Source: Citrobacter sp. JGM124 (GTDB lineage: Bacteria > Pseudomonadota > Gammaproteobacteria > Enterobacterales > Enterobacteriaceae). Taken from it: DNA of 64,000 nucleotides. Below, in pieces: positions 28,591-38,290 of the stretch. Each line of letters starts with the position of its first letter. Position 1 is the stretch's first letter. Position numbers and translations under genes: made by a program. The stretch is from the NCBI RefSeq assembly GCF_018257795.1, contig NZ_JAERJD010000002.1, positions 248,001 to 312,000 of the forward strand. Direction: 5' to 3'. The notes under the pieces are model-generated. The model searched no databases, was not told the DNA's origin, and was given only the letters and a program-made list of their open reading frames with translations.

Positions 28591-29424
28591 ATGGATAGCA
28601 AAGTCGATCGCCACGTCTTCTATATTTCAGACGGCACAGCCATTACATCAGAGGTACTGGGACATGCTGTTATGTCGCAATTTCCAGTGTCCATTAACAG
28701 TGTGACACTCCCGTTTGTAGAAAATGAAACCCGGGCTTATGACGTAAAAGAGCAGATAGACCGTATCTATCGGCAAACCGGCGTCCGTCCGTTGGTCTTC
28801 TATTCAATCGTTATTCCCAGAATTCGTGAGATAATTATCCAGAGTGAAGGGTTTTGTCAGGATATCGTCCAGGCACTGGTGGCCCCACTACAGAATGAGC
28901 TGCGGATAGACCCAACGCCCGTCGCCCATCGAACCCACGGTCTTAACCCCGGTAATATCATTAAGTATGATGCACGCATCGCTGCTATTGACTATACCCT
29001 TGCCCATGACGACGGGATTTCTATGCGTAATCTTGATCAGGCACAGGTCATTTTATTAGGCGTATCTCGCTGCGGTAAAACGCCCACCAGCCTTTACTTA
29101 GCCATGCAATTCGGGATCAGGGCAGCAAATTACCCTTTCATTGCCGATGATATGGACAACCTGCAGTTGCCCCAGGAACTGAAAACACTGCAGCCGCAAC
29201 TGTTTGGTCTGACGATTAGCCCAGAGCGTCTGGCGGCAATACGTGAAGAACGCCGGGAGAATAGTCGTTACGCTTCACTGCGCCAGTGTCGTCTGGAAGT
29301 GGCTGAGGTTGAGGCATTCTTTCGCAAGAATAAGATTCGTTATCTTAATAGTACCAACTATTCAGTTGAAGAGATGGCGACAAAGATTCTGGATATTATG
29401 GGACTGAATCGCCGCATGTACTAA
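28591..29424 (+). CDS. ppsR: PEP synthase regulatory protein (bifunctional kinase/pyrophosphorylase)
   Basis: DUF299 enzyme that inactivates PpsA by ADP-dependent threonine phosphorylation and reactivates it by phosphate-dependent removal. It has 277 residues from the ATG at 28591, as in E. coli, with AGGG upstream; the frame continues 12 codons further without a better start. The P-loop [11 protein letters not shown] lies near residue 153, and the N-terminus [18 protein letters not shown] is the family signature. It is divergent from its target ppsA. Its stop codon lies inside the TrpR operator of aroH. Confidence 0.96.
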   Translation: MDSKVDRHVFYISDGTAITSEVLGHAVMSQFPVSINSVTLPFVENETRAYDVKEQIDRIYRQTGVRPLVFYSIVIPRIREIIIQSEGFCQDIVQALVAPLQNELRIDPTPVAHRTHGLNPGNIIKYDARIAAIDYTLAHDDGISMRNLDQAQVILLGVSRCGKTPTSLYLAMQFGIRAANYPFIADDMDNLQLPQELKTLQPQLFGLTISPERLAAIREERRENSRYASLRQCRLEVAEVEAFFRKNKIRYLNSTNYSVEEMATKILDIMGLNRRMY

Positions 29425-29436
29425 TATGCTAGTACA
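29417..29436. promoter_or_regulatory. TrpR operator of aroH
   Basis: TGTACTA and TAGTACA are perfect inverted arms with the six-base spacing of the trp operator consensus. The left arm contains the ppsR stop codon. The right arm overlaps the -35 position of a promoter whose -10 would be GATACA/TACAGT near 29454, which fits tryptophan repression of aroH. Confidence 0.85.
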
Positions 29437-29600
29437 AAAGATCATTCATCTGTGATACAGTATGTTTAATTCTGTGGGACACATGCTTACGGCTTACACT
29501 GGTTAAAACATGCGTTGAAATCATGCTGATTTCGTTTATTGTGACTCCCATCACTTCTTAGTCTGGCAAAGGCTAAGAACGCTAATATTTTGAGACTATC

Positions 29601-30650
29601 ATGCATAAGACAGATGAATTGCGTACTGCGCCTATTGAAAGCCTGGTAACACCCGCTGAATTAATTACTCGTTTATCCCTTTCCCCTTCTGTTGCGCAAC
29701 ATGTGACCGACTCCCGCAAACGAATAGAGAAGATCCTCAGCGGTCATGACGATCGCCTGTTAGTCATCGTTGGCCCTTGCTCAATCCATGATCCGGAGGC
29801 CGCCGTTGATTACGCCCGGCGCCTGGCGGCAATACGTGATAAATACCAGCACCGGCTGGAAATTGTGATGCGTACCTACTTTGAAAAACCTCGTACTGTC
29901 GTTGGCTGGAAGGGATTGATCTCCGATCCTGATTTAAATGGCCGCTGCCGTATCAATCACGGCCTGGAACAAGCACGTCGTTTACTTCTGACCATTAATG
30001 AGCTGGGAATTCCTACCGCTACGGAATTTCTCGATATGGTAACGGGGCAATTTATTGCTGACTTAATTAGTTGGGGAGCTATTGGAGCGCGTACGACGGA
30101 AAGCCAAATCCATCGGGAGATGGCTTCGGCACTGTCCTGCCCGATTGGCTTTAAAAATGGCACTGACGGAAATATTCGTATTGCTATCGATGCCATCCGG
30201 GCAGCCCAAGTCAGTCATATGTTTCTCTCCCCGGATAAACAAGGGAAAATGACAATTTACCAGACCAGTGGTAATCCTTATGGGCATGTAATAATGCGTG
30301 GTGGGGTAAAGCCTAATTATCATTCAGAGGATATTACGGGGGCATGCGAAATGCTCGAGCAGCATCAATTAGCGCCTCACTTAGTGGTGGATTTCAGTCA
30401 CGGGAATAGCCAGAAAAAACATCGCCAGCAATTAATGGTTTGTGATGATATTTGTGCGCAAATTATTAATGGGCAGCAGGCTATTGTTGGTATTATGGCG
30501 GAAAGCTTCATTAAAGAAGGGACGCAGCCCCTGATCCCTGGTAAGCCTCTGGTTTATGGGCAGTCAATTACGGATGCCTGCCTTCATTGGGAAGATACTG
30601 TTACGTTACTGGATAAATTAGCTACAGCTGTTGAATCACGCTTCCAGTAA
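29601..30650 (+). CDS. aroH: DAHP synthase, tryptophan-sensitive isozyme
   Basis: Condenses phosphoenolpyruvate and erythrose 4-phosphate to DAHP, the first step of the shikimate pathway. The 349 residues match E. coli AroH in the class I DAHP synthase fold: VIVGPCSIHDPEAA, MRTYFEKPRTVVGWKG, GARTTESQIHREMASALS and DFSHGNSQKKH (metal and substrate ligands). The Trp operator upstream and the place between ppsR and hemP (E. coli ydiE) identify the isozyme. The leader of about 150 nt contains an inverted repeat TTCTTAG/CTAAGAA shortly before the ATG. Confidence 0.96.
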   Translation: MHKTDELRTAPIESLVTPAELITRLSLSPSVAQHVTDSRKRIEKILSGHDDRLLVIVGPCSIHDPEAAVDYARRLAAIRDKYQHRLEIVMRTYFEKPRTVVGWKGLISDPDLNGRCRINHGLEQARRLLLTINELGIPTATEFLDMVTGQFIADLISWGAIGARTTESQIHREMASALSCPIGFKNGTDGNIRIAIDAIRAAQVSHMFLSPDKQGKMTIYQTSGNPYGHVIMRGGVKPNYHSEDITGACEMLEQHQLAPHLVVDFSHGNSQKKHRQQLMVCDDICAQIINGQQAIVGIMAESFIKEGTQPLIPGKPLVYGQSITDACLHWEDTVTLLDKLATAVESRFQ

Positions 30651-30804
30651 TTATCTCTATATAATATATAGTGTTTTATTATGTTCTGGTTCTGTCATCT
30701 CCCGATTTTCTGGTGGTGACAGACCTTACTGATGTTTTTTTATCCCCTTTGGTTATATTTTTAACACAGGACTTACACTTCAGCTGCTCTTGCCTAAATA
30801 AAAC

Positions 30805-30846
30805 TTGCAGCGTCCTTAACTTTTCATGATAATGATTATCATTGTT
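30805..30846 (+). promoter_or_regulatory. Fur-controlled hemP promoter
   Basis: TTGCAG (30805-30810), a 17-base spacer and GATAAT (30828-30833) form the promoter. The 19-base Fur box GATAATGATTATCATTGTT covers 30828-30846, beginning at the -10 element. Iron-bound Fur there would exclude RNA polymerase, as in the hem/hmu operons of Yersinia. Confidence 0.88.
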
Positions 30847-30864
30847 ATTGTTATTGTTATTGTG
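30841..30864 (+). repeat. Four-copy ATTGTT hexamer in the hemP leader
   Basis: ATTGTT is repeated three times exactly, and a fourth copy is ATTGTG. It begins inside the Fur box and fills the 5' leader up to about 20 bases before the hemP start, so changes of copy number would alter leader length and the spacing of the ribosome site. Confidence 0.85.
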
Positions 30865-30883
30865 ATTGCCATTTATGAGTTGA

Positions 30884-31057
30884 ATGAGTCGCATGAATAA
30901 ATCATATTCCCCTGCTAGCCCACTTCCCCCAGAAATGCCTCGGCAAATTGACAGTAAAAAATTACTGGGACCTGAAGGCAAAGTGGTTATCGTGCATGAA
31001 GGTCAACAGTACCTTTTACGACAGACTCAGGCAGGAAAACTAATCCTGACAAAATAG
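30884..31057 (+). CDS. hemP: Haemin uptake protein HemP (YdiE family)
   Basis: A 57-residue protein starting [10 protein letters not shown], or 54 residues if the ATG at 30893 is used; an in-frame TGA just upstream rules out a longer form. The conserved HemP/YdiE core is clear: [19 protein letters not shown] followed by [12 protein letters not shown], close to the C-terminus of E. coli YdiE. Homologous HmuP proteins regulate haem receptor expression in other bacteria; the role in enterics is unsettled. It heads the haemin operon directly behind the Fur promoter and before hemR. Confidence 0.92.
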   Translation: MSRMNKSYSPASPLPPEMPRQIDSKKLLGPEGKVVIVHEGQQYLLRQTQAGKLILTK

Positions 31058-31144
31058 TTTTAAAACATAAATAGTTAAAGCCAGCCACCCAGGTTTTTAT
31101 GACCAAGGCAGCCAGCATTTTCTGATTTCTATGGAGAATCTTGC

Positions 31145-33121
31145 ATGCCTCGCATTAAATCGGCAGGCTTTCGCCTGTCTGTCATTACCCTGGTCGTTTT
31201 CAGTACTCTGCCTGCTTTTGCCAAAAATGATCAAATGACTGTCGTTGCCACAGGTAATCAGCGCAGTACGTTTGAAGCCCCTATGATGGTCACTGTCATC
31301 GACGGCAATACCCCCGAAAGTGAAACCGCTGCATCTGCCGCCGATATGCTACGCCGCGTACCTGGTGTTTCCGTTTCAGGCTCTGGTCGTGTTAATGGCC
31401 AGGATATTTCAATGCGCGGTTATAGCCGCTCAGGGATTGTTACTTTAGTTGACGGGGTTCGCCAGGGCACCGACACTGGACACCTGAATAGTACCTTCCT
31501 CGACCCGGCATTAATTAAGCGTATCGAAGTGGTTCGTGGCCCTTCTGCGTTACTGTACGGCAGTGGCGCATTGGGGGGGGTTATCTCTTATCAGACCGTG
31601 AATGCAGCCGATTTACTCTATGACGGGCAGAATAGCGGCTATCGTGTCTTTTCAAATGCGGCCACAGGCGATCACAGTTTTGGCATAGGTGCCAGTGCAT
31701 TTGGTCGCACGGATAATCTTGATGGGATCGTATCCTGGTCTGCCCGGGATCGTGGCAACCTGCGCCAAAGTGATGGTCAGACCGCGCCCAATGACGAAAC
31801 GATTGGCAATATGCTCGCCAAAGGCACATGGTTTGTTGATGATGCTCAATCCCTTACTGGATCCGTTCGCTATTATAACAACAGTGCTCGCGAACCCAAA
31901 AATCCCCAAACCACCGAGCCGACAACCAGCAATCCTATGGTGAACCGCTCAACGATCCAGCGTGATGCAGAGCTTAAATACCACGTCGACCCGCAGAATA
32001 GTGACTGGTTAAATGCTGACGCTACTCTTTATTGGTCAGAAGTTCGTATCAATGCGCAAACAGATGACTTCAAAGGGGAATTCCGTAAACAGACGACCAA
32101 TGGCATTAAGCTTGAGAATCGCAGTGACGCATTCAGCGACAGCCCGGCGGCTCACACCTTTACCTACGGTAGTGAATATTATCGCCAGAAGCAGCACCCG
32201 GGTGGTCAGACGGAAAGTTTCCCACAGGCGACCATCGATTTTAAATCAGGCTGGTTGCAAGATGAAATCACCCTGCGTGACCTCCCTGTTAGTTTCCTTA
32301 TCGGTACCCGGTATGATGACTACAAAGGCAGCAGCCATGGTTACGATGATGTTGATGCCAGTAAGTGGTCCTCTCGTGGTGCGGTATCCGTGACCCCGAC
32401 ACAATGGCTGATGCTATTCGGTTCCTGGGCTCAAGCCTTCCGGGCCCCCACTATGGCTGAAATGTATAACGACTCAAAACATTTCACCTTGTACCCAGGC
32501 AGAACAAACTACTGGGTACCTAATCCTAACCTGCGCCCAGAAACCAATGAAACCCAGGAATACGGTTTCGGTTTGCGTTTTGACGATTTACTGATGGCTA
32601 ATGATGGGCTGGAGTTTAAAGCCAGTTACTTTGATACCAAAGCCAAAGACTATATCGATACCACTGTCGACATGGATAACAACACCACCATGTCTTACAA
32701 CATTCCCAGAGCCAAAATATGGGGCTGGGATGTTATGAGCAAATACACCAGCGACTTGTTCAGTCTGGGTGTGTCTTACAACCGAACGAAAGGGAAGAAA
32801 GAAGGTACCAATGACTGGCTGGCTACCGTAAACCCGGACACGGTTGTCACCACCCTGGATATTCCTGTCTCAAACAGTGGTTTCTCTGTCGGCTGGGTCG
32901 GCACATTTGTTGATCGCTACAGAGATCTTGCACCATCGACTAAGGCGCAAGCAGGCTATGGTGTTAACGATTTCTACATCAGTTATACGGGGCAGCAGCA
33001 GTTCCGCGGTATCACAACCTCATTAGTGCTGGGCAATGCCTTCGATAAAGAGTACTGGTCACCTCAGGGAATCCCACAGGATGGCCGGAATGGGAAAATT
33101 TTTGTGAGCTATCAATGGTAA
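31145..33121 (+). CDS. hemR: TonB-dependent haemin receptor HemR
   Basis: Outer-membrane gated channel for haemin. The signal peptide MPRIKSAGFRL...LPAFA is followed by the TonB box DQMTVVATG, the plug (about residues 40-150, VPGVSVSGSGRVNGQDISMRG) and a 22-strand barrel ending FVSYQW with a terminal aromatic. Haem-receptor landmarks are present: FRAPTMAEMYNDSKHF and NPNLRPETNETQEYGF, with His in TDTGHLNS and DSKHF that correspond to the haem-binding His of Yersinia HemR. It has 658 residues, shorter than Yersinia HemR because one extracellular loop lacks a cysteine insertion. GGAG precedes the ATG. Confidence 0.96.
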   Translation: MPRIKSAGFRLSVITLVVFSTLPAFAKNDQMTVVATGNQRSTFEAPMMVTVIDGNTPESETAASAADMLRRVPGVSVSGSGRVNGQDISMRGYSRSGIVTLVDGVRQGTDTGHLNSTFLDPALIKRIEVVRGPSALLYGSGALGGVISYQTVNAADLLYDGQNSGYRVFSNAATGDHSFGIGASAFGRTDNLDGIVSWSARDRGNLRQSDGQTAPNDETIGNMLAKGTWFVDDAQSLTGSVRYYNNSAREPKNPQTTEPTTSNPMVNRSTIQRDAELKYHVDPQNSDWLNADATLYWSEVRINAQTDDFKGEFRKQTTNGIKLENRSDAFSDSPAAHTFTYGSEYYRQKQHPGGQTESFPQATIDFKSGWLQDEITLRDLPVSFLIGTRYDDYKGSSHGYDDVDASKWSSRGAVSVTPTQWLMLFGSWAQAFRAPTMAEMYNDSKHFTLYPGRTNYWVPNPNLRPETNETQEYGFGLRFDDLLMANDGLEFKASYFDTKAKDYIDTTVDMDNNTTMSYNIPRAKIWGWDVMSKYTSDLFSLGVSYNRTKGKKEGTNDWLATVNPDTVVTTLDIPVSNSGFSVGWVGTFVDRYRDLAPSTKAQAGYGVNDFYISYTGQQQFRGITTSLVLGNAFDKEYWSPQGIPQDGRNGKIFVSYQW

Positions 33122-33132
33122 AGGAGCATTAC

Positions 33133-34167
33133 ATGAGTCAGCGTTATGAAACCTGGTTACAGCTGAAGGCAGAGCATCCGAAGCAATATGCCCGGGATAT
33201 TGCTAAATTGATGCACATTAGCGAAGCCGAATTGACCCACGCCCGTGTTGGTCATGATGCCAGGCGTTTAAAAAGTGATGCCAAAGCCCTGTTAAAAGCG
33301 TTGCAAGCAGTGGGCGAGACCAAATGTATCTGCCGTAATGAGTATGCGGTACATGAGCAGGTAGGACGTTTTGATAATCAGCAGCTGGACGGTCACGCTG
33401 GCCTGATACTTAATCCACGGGCTCTGGATCTGCGTTTGTTCTTTAGCCAGTGGGTGCATGCGTTCTATATTCGGGAAACCACTGCACGTGGCGAACGTCA
33501 GAGTATTCAGTTCTTTGATCGTCATGGTGATGCTGTATTAAAAGTCTATACCACGGATAAAACAGATTTTGCTGCCTGGGATCAAGTTGTTACGGAATTT
33601 ACGCAAACTGAAAACCCTGATCTGGTGATAACCCCTGTTGAGGCTCCAACCGAAGCCACACCAGTAGTTGATGCCGCGAAATTTGAAGCAGAATGGCGGG
33701 CACTCACTGATGTGCATGACTTCTTTATTCTGCTGAAACGCTATCAGCTGACTCGCCAGCAAGCATTCCGTCTGGTAAGTGATGATTTAGCCTGCAAGGT
33801 GGACAATCACGCCCTGTCTGACCTGCTTGATCTGGCAAAAGAAGATCAAAACGAGATCATGATTTTCGTGGGCAACCGTGGTTGTGTGCAAATATTCACC
33901 GGTGAAATTCATAAGCTGATGCCAATGGAAAACTGGATTAACGTGTTTAACCCAGAGTTTACCTTGCACCTGATGTCAGACAAAATTGCTGAAACTTGGG
34001 TGACACGTAAACCAACCAAAGATGGTCATGTTACCAGCCTGGAGCTCTATGCTGCTGATGGTACTCAGATTGCCCAACTGTATGGCCAGCGTACTGAAGG
34101 GGAGCCAGAGCAACAGCAATGGCGTAAACAAATCGATACCCTGCTCAGTAAAGGATTAACTGCATGA
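33133..34167 (+). CDS. hemS: Haemin-degrading/transport factor HemS
   Basis: Cytoplasmic haem-binding protein that receives imported haem and can break it down. It has two structurally repeated halves of about 170 residues, here recognised by similar segments (DFAAWDQVV and the second-half [19 protein letters not shown]). The ATG at 33133 with AAGGAG six bases upstream gives 344 residues, close to Yersinia HemS; the frame runs upstream into the hemR tail. It is 11 bases after hemR and overlaps hemT by four bases (ATGA). Confidence 0.93.
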   Translation: MSQRYETWLQLKAEHPKQYARDIAKLMHISEAELTHARVGHDARRLKSDAKALLKALQAVGETKCICRNEYAVHEQVGRFDNQQLDGHAGLILNPRALDLRLFFSQWVHAFYIRETTARGERQSIQFFDRHGDAVLKVYTTDKTDFAAWDQVVTEFTQTENPDLVITPVEAPTEATPVVDAAKFEAEWRALTDVHDFFILLKRYQLTRQQAFRLVSDDLACKVDNHALSDLLDLAKEDQNEIMIFVGNRGCVQIFTGEIHKLMPMENWINVFNPEFTLHLMSDKIAETWVTRKPTKDGHVTSLELYAADGTQIAQLYGQRTEGEPEQQQWRKQIDTLLSKGLTA

Positions 34168-34979
34168 GACGGCTGCTGCTCGCCCTTCTCGCCCTGCCAG
34201 TCATGGCAGGTGCGGCCGAACGCCTGGTCTCTATCGGTGGCGATGTCACTGAAATTGTCTGGGCACTGGGCGCCAATAAAGACTTAGTCGCACGAGACAG
34301 CACCAGCCTTACGCCCCCGGCGGTAACGCAATTGCCGGATGTGGGTTATATGCGTCAGTTGAACGCTGAAGGTATTCTTGCCATGCGTCCGACCCTGGTT
34401 CTGGCAAGCGCTCAGGCGCAACCCTCACTGGCACTGAAACAAGTGGAGGATGCGAATGTTAAAGTGGTCACCATCCCTGGGGCAAATGACCTGAACGTGA
34501 TTGATGCCAAGGTTGAAGCCGTTGCAAAAGCCCTTGATAAAGAATCGCAAGGAAATGAACTCCGGGCACAGCTGAAACAAAAGCTGGCGTCCTTGCCGAC
34601 AAAGCCTTTGGCCAAGAAAGTGTTGTTCATTATGAGTCATGGTGGCACCACAGCAATGGCAGCTGGCCAGGAAACGGCGGCTGATGCCGTGATCCGTGCC
34701 GCTGGCCTGCAAAATGCGATGCAAGGATTCACCCGTTATCAGCCGCTGTCTCAGGAAGGCGTTATCGCCAGTCAGCCAGACCTTATTCTGGTCACTACCG
34801 ATGGTGTGAAAACTTTAGGTAGCGAGGAGAATGTCTGGGCTTTGCCGGGCCTTGCACAAACGCCTGCGGGTCAGCACAAACAGCTAATGGTTGTGGATGA
34901 TATGGCACTATTAGGATTTGGTATCCATACACCACAGCAGGTGATTGACCTTCGGCATAAAGCGGAGCAGCTTCCGTGA
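34164..34979 (+). CDS. hemT: Periplasmic haemin-binding protein HemT
   Basis: Carries haemin from the receptor to the ABC permease. The signal peptide [21 protein letters not shown] is followed by a class III binding-protein fold: [38 protein letters not shown] (with the haem-ligand Tyr of HmuT-type proteins) and [20 protein letters not shown]. It has 271 residues. The start overlaps the hemS stop and its own stop overlaps the hemU start, so hemS-T-U-V are tightly coupled. Confidence 0.93.
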   Translation: MRRLLLALLALPVMAGAAERLVSIGGDVTEIVWALGANKDLVARDSTSLTPPAVTQLPDVGYMRQLNAEGILAMRPTLVLASAQAQPSLALKQVEDANVKVVTIPGANDLNVIDAKVEAVAKALDKESQGNELRAQLKQKLASLPTKPLAKKVLFIMSHGGTTAMAAGQETAADAVIRAAGLQNAMQGFTRYQPLSQEGVIASQPDLILVTTDGVKTLGSEENVWALPGLAQTPAGQHKQLMVVDDMALLGFGIHTPQQVIDLRHKAEQLP

Positions 34980-35971
34980 TACGACGTCCCCAGCCTCGCC
35001 ACACATTGTGGCTAATGGGGGCCATCCTGATAGCGACGGTGCTCATTGCAGCCAATCTTGGTGCCATGAAGCTCTCTCTGGCGGTATTATGGCAGTCTGA
35101 TAACGATGCTATGCGTCATATCTGGCTACATATCCGCCTCCCCCGCGTTCTGCTTGCCATCCTGGTCGGTGGGGCTCTGGCGCTATCGGGATGCGTAATG
35201 CAGGGCCTGTTTCGCAATCCCCTTGCCGATCCAGGCCTGCTGGGGATCAGTAGCGGCGCGGCACTGTTTGTTGGCCTGGCCGTCGTCTTTCCTCTTGCCT
35301 TACCAGCCATACTGGCACTGTATGCCCCCATGTTTGCCGCATTCATCGGCAGTTTAGTGGTTACTTTTGTTATTTTTCTGCTCAGTCGCCAGGGGAGCCA
35401 TAATCTGTCACGGCTACTGCTGGTCGGTATCGCTATCAACGCCTTATGTGGTGCAGCGGTTGGCATACTGTCCTGGCTGAGTAACGACACCCAGTTACGT
35501 CAATTATCCCTGTGGGGCATGGGTAGTCTGGGGCAGTCACAATGGCCGACCTTACTGGCTGCCGCCTCGTTTGTGATCCCAGCCATATGGGGTATCGGAT
35601 TACTGGCACGGCGTCTTAACCTGCTCCAGCTTGGCGATGAGGAAGCACACTACCTTGGCGTTGATGTTAAACGCACCCAACGTCAGTTACTGGTTCTGAG
35701 TGCTCTGCTCGTTGCAGCCGCGGTTGCCGTCAGTGGGGTTATCGGTTTTGTCGGTCTGGTAGTACCACACCTGGCACGGATGTGGTTAGGGGCCGACCAC
35801 CGTTGGCTGGTGCCGGGTTCGGTACTGATAGGATCATTACTGCTCCTGGTTGCGGATACGCTTGCCCGCACCCTGGTAACCCCGGCAGAAATGCCCGTCG
35901 GGTTAATCACCAGCCTGATTGGTGGCCCATGGTTCCTGTGGATGATTTTCCGTAATCAAGGGAGGGGCTGA
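34976..35971 (+). CDS. hemU: Haemin ABC transporter permease HemU
   Basis: FecCD/BtuC-family inner-membrane permease with about ten transmembrane helices in 331 residues. Family signatures are [20 protein letters not shown] ([18 protein letters not shown] here), [21 protein letters not shown] and [19 protein letters not shown]. It starts at GTG overlapping the hemT TGA by four bases. It pairs with the ATPase HemV and the binding protein HemT. It is a paralogue of btuC, also in this window, but sits in the haemin operon. Confidence 0.95.
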   Translation: MIRRPQPRHTLWLMGAILIATVLIAANLGAMKLSLAVLWQSDNDAMRHIWLHIRLPRVLLAILVGGALALSGCVMQGLFRNPLADPGLLGISSGAALFVGLAVVFPLALPAILALYAPMFAAFIGSLVVTFVIFLLSRQGSHNLSRLLLVGIAINALCGAAVGILSWLSNDTQLRQLSLWGMGSLGQSQWPTLLAAASFVIPAIWGIGLLARRLNLLQLGDEEAHYLGVDVKRTQRQLLVLSALLVAAAVAVSGVIGFVGLVVPHLARMWLGADHRWLVPGSVLIGSLLLLVADTLARTLVTPAEMPVGLITSLIGGPWFLWMIFRNQGRG

Positions 35972-36750
35972 TGCCAGCACAACTGCATACTGAGAATTTA
36001 TCGTTAAAAATAGGTCATCAGCAGTTGCTTGAGAATATCAATGTCAGCCTGCACCCCGGGGAAGTCGTGGCTCTCATCGGCCCTAATGGTGCGGGAAAAT
36101 CGACGCTTCTGCGAACCCTGACCGGATTCCAGCCCCCAACAAGTGGGCAGGTTTTGCTGAAGGGCAAAGATCTCACACGCTGGTCAAGTGAGTCCCTTTC
36201 ACGCTTACGGGCGGTAATGCGTCAGCAAAGTACCATGGCTTTCAGTTGGTGTGTTGAAGACGTCATTGCCATGGGGCGTGCCCCATGGCCCTCTGATAAC
36301 ACGAATCACGTGGTCAACCAAGTGATGGCGTTAACCGGGTGTGATGCCCTTAAGGGGCGGGATTTTTCCCGTCTTTCTGGTGGGGAACAACAGCGAGTAC
36401 AGTTAGCCCGAGCACTGGCCCAGCTATGGCATGATGACATTCCTCAGGGATGGCTTTTTCTTGATGAACCCACCTCCGCCCTGGACCTCTATCATCAACA
36501 GCATATATTACGCCTGCTAAAGCGACTCGCGAAAATGGGTGCACTTTCTGTTTGCGTCGTGCTCCACGATCTCAATCTGGCTGCCCTGTGGTCAGATCGT
36601 ATTATCCTGTTGCACAAGGGGCGCGTCGTGGCTGACGGCACGCCTGACCACGTACTGGACGAGCAGACTTTGCAGCGCTGGTACCAGGCTGATCTGCGGG
36701 TTCTCCGCCACCCGGATCACCCGGTTCCCCAGGTGTTGCTGGAACAATAA
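35971..36750 (+). CDS. hemV: Haemin ABC transporter ATPase HemV
   Basis: Cytoplasmic ATPase that drives haemin import with HemU. The 259 residues contain Walker [10 protein letters not shown] (37-45), the signature LSGGEQQRVQLARALA, Walker B GWLFLDEPTSALD and the switch His in VVLHDLNLAALWSDR. The start overlaps the hemU stop by one base (TGATG). It is the last gene of the operon, followed by a hairpin between convergent hemV and selO. Confidence 0.96.
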   Translation: MPAQLHTENLSLKIGHQQLLENINVSLHPGEVVALIGPNGAGKSTLLRTLTGFQPPTSGQVLLKGKDLTRWSSESLSRLRAVMRQQSTMAFSWCVEDVIAMGRAPWPSDNTNHVVNQVMALTGCDALKGRDFSRLSGGEQQRVQLARALAQLWHDDIPQGWLFLDEPTSALDLYHQQHILRLLKRLAKMGALSVCVVLHDLNLAALWSDRIILLHKGRVVADGTPDHVLDEQTLQRWYQADLRVLRHPDHPVPQVLLEQ

Positions 36751-36754
36751 TTGA

Positions 36755-36774
36755 AACCCCGCTATTGCGGGGTT
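36755..36774. terminator. Hairpin between hemV and selO
   Basis: AACCCCGC-TATT-GCGGGGTT is a perfect eight-base stem four bases after the hemV stop and six bases from the selO stop. It is only weakly T-rich on either side, but its position between convergent genes suggests a shared terminator. Confidence 0.65.
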
Positions 36775-36780
36775 ACGTTC

Positions 36781-38226
36781 TTAACTGGAACAACTGACTT
36801 CCAGTGTTTTCCCCCAGTCAGGTGGTCGCTGACTGTAATCATCATCCCTGTCCGCAAATGGCTGACACAACGCCTGATACAGTGACTCAAGTTCCCCAGT
36901 ATCCCCCTGCTCTGCCCCGGCGATGGCACGCTGAGCCAGCCAGTTACGCAGTACCAGTGAGGGGTTTACCTCTTTCATTGACTGCTGACGTTCGGCATCC
37001 TCAATTTGTTCATCCTGCAACCGTTGCCGGTAATGTGCAAACCACTGGTTAAAGGCAGCCCGATCGATAAATTCATCCCCCAAAGGCGTGCCAGCACTCC
37101 CTTGTTCGGTTTCGCTCAACATACGGAAAGTGCGGGTGTAATCACTACGCTCTTTACTCATTAGCGCAAACAGCTCACTCAGGATGGCATTATCATCTTT
37201 CCGGGCGGTAAACAGGCCCAACTTAGCACGCATTCGTTGGCCAAAGGCCTGCATGAGCAGAGGCTGATACTCACCCAAAATTTCATTAAGCCTGTCCGCC
37301 GTAATTAACATCGACAGGGTCTGGGCCAGACGCTGTAAATTCCAAAGCCCTACAGCGGGCTGATTATCAAACGCGTATCGCCCCTGGTAATCTGAGTGGT
37401 TACAAATGAAATCCTGCTGATAGTCATCAAGAAAGCCATAAGGGCCATAATCCATGGTCAGCCCCAACAGAGACATATTGTCCGTATTCATGACCCCATG
37501 GGCAAAGCCAACGGCCTGCCAGTGCGCAATGAGCCCGGCAGTACGTTTGACCACATCAGTAAACCAGAGCGCATAGCCATCGGCCTCATTCTGTAAATGT
37601 GGCCAGTGGTGTGCAATAGCGTAATCGGCGAGCTGACGCACTTTCTCTGGCTCGCGACGATAGTAATAGTGTTCAAAATGACCGAAACGAAGATGGCTTG
37701 GCGCAACGCGAACCAGCATCGCGCCCTGTTCAATGGTTTCACGATGTACTGGCGTATCGCTGGTCACAATCGTGAGTGCACGAGTGGTGGGGATACCCAG
37801 GGCATGCATGGCCTCACTGGCCAAAAATTCACGAATCGTGGATCGCAACACCGCGCGACCATCCCCCATTCGGGAATAGGGAGTCAAACCTGCACCTTTA
37901 AGATGCCAGTCCATTTTTCGCCCGTCAGCCAGCAGTTGCTCTCCCAGTAACAGACCGCGACCATCACCTAACTGCCCGGCCCAGGCCCCAAACTGGTGTC
38001 CACTATAAACCTGAGCCAGGGGCTGCATACCGGGTAGCAAAGTTTCACCACTCCACAAACCGGAGGATGACGCATCAAAAAGAGAGTCTGACAGACCTAA
38101 ATCCTGGGCCAGTTGTTGACTGTGACAGAGCAGACGCGCCCCTTTTAAAGGCGTCGGGGAGAGGGCCGTATAAAAACCCGGTAATTCATCATGCCAGCTA
38201 TTTTGAAACGCGATAGTATTTGTCAT
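36781..38226 (-). CDS. selO: Protein adenylyltransferase SelO (YdiU)
   Basis: Pseudokinase-fold enzyme that transfers AMP to protein Ser, Thr or Tyr and affects redox stress resistance. It has 481 residues (478 in E. coli). Conserved family blocks are [60 protein letters not shown] and [12 protein letters not shown]. The C-terminus EVSCSS has Cys where mitochondrial SelO carries selenocysteine. There is no in-frame UGA or SECIS-like element. It is convergent with hemV. Confidence 0.95.
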   Translation of the reverse strand: MTNTIAFQNSWHDELPGFYTALSPTPLKGARLLCHSQQLAQDLGLSDSLFDASSSGLWSGETLLPGMQPLAQVYSGHQFGAWAGQLGDGRGLLLGEQLLADGRKMDWHLKGAGLTPYSRMGDGRAVLRSTIREFLASEAMHALGIPTTRALTIVTSDTPVHRETIEQGAMLVRVAPSHLRFGHFEHYYYRREPEKVRQLADYAIAHHWPHLQNEADGYALWFTDVVKRTAGLIAHWQAVGFAHGVMNTDNMSLLGLTMDYGPYGFLDDYQQDFICNHSDYQGRYAFDNQPAVGLWNLQRLAQTLSMLITADRLNEILGEYQPLLMQAFGQRMRAKLGLFTARKDDNAILSELFALMSKERSDYTRTFRMLSETEQGSAGTPLGDEFIDRAAFNQWFAHYRQRLQDEQIEDAERQQSMKEVNPSLVLRNWLAQRAIAGAEQGDTGELESLYQALCQPFADRDDDYSQRPPDWGKTLEVSCSS

Positions 38227-38290
38227 AGATCCTCCGCCTCACAGTGTAGTCCCTGGCGAAGAATTTAAATACCGCCGAAAACCAGGGGAA

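Noticed and set aside
30679..30981. 100-codon minus-strand frame over the hemP promoter
   Set aside because: Its poly-Asn stretch is just the hexamer repeat read backwards, and it overlaps the real hemP gene and Fur box.
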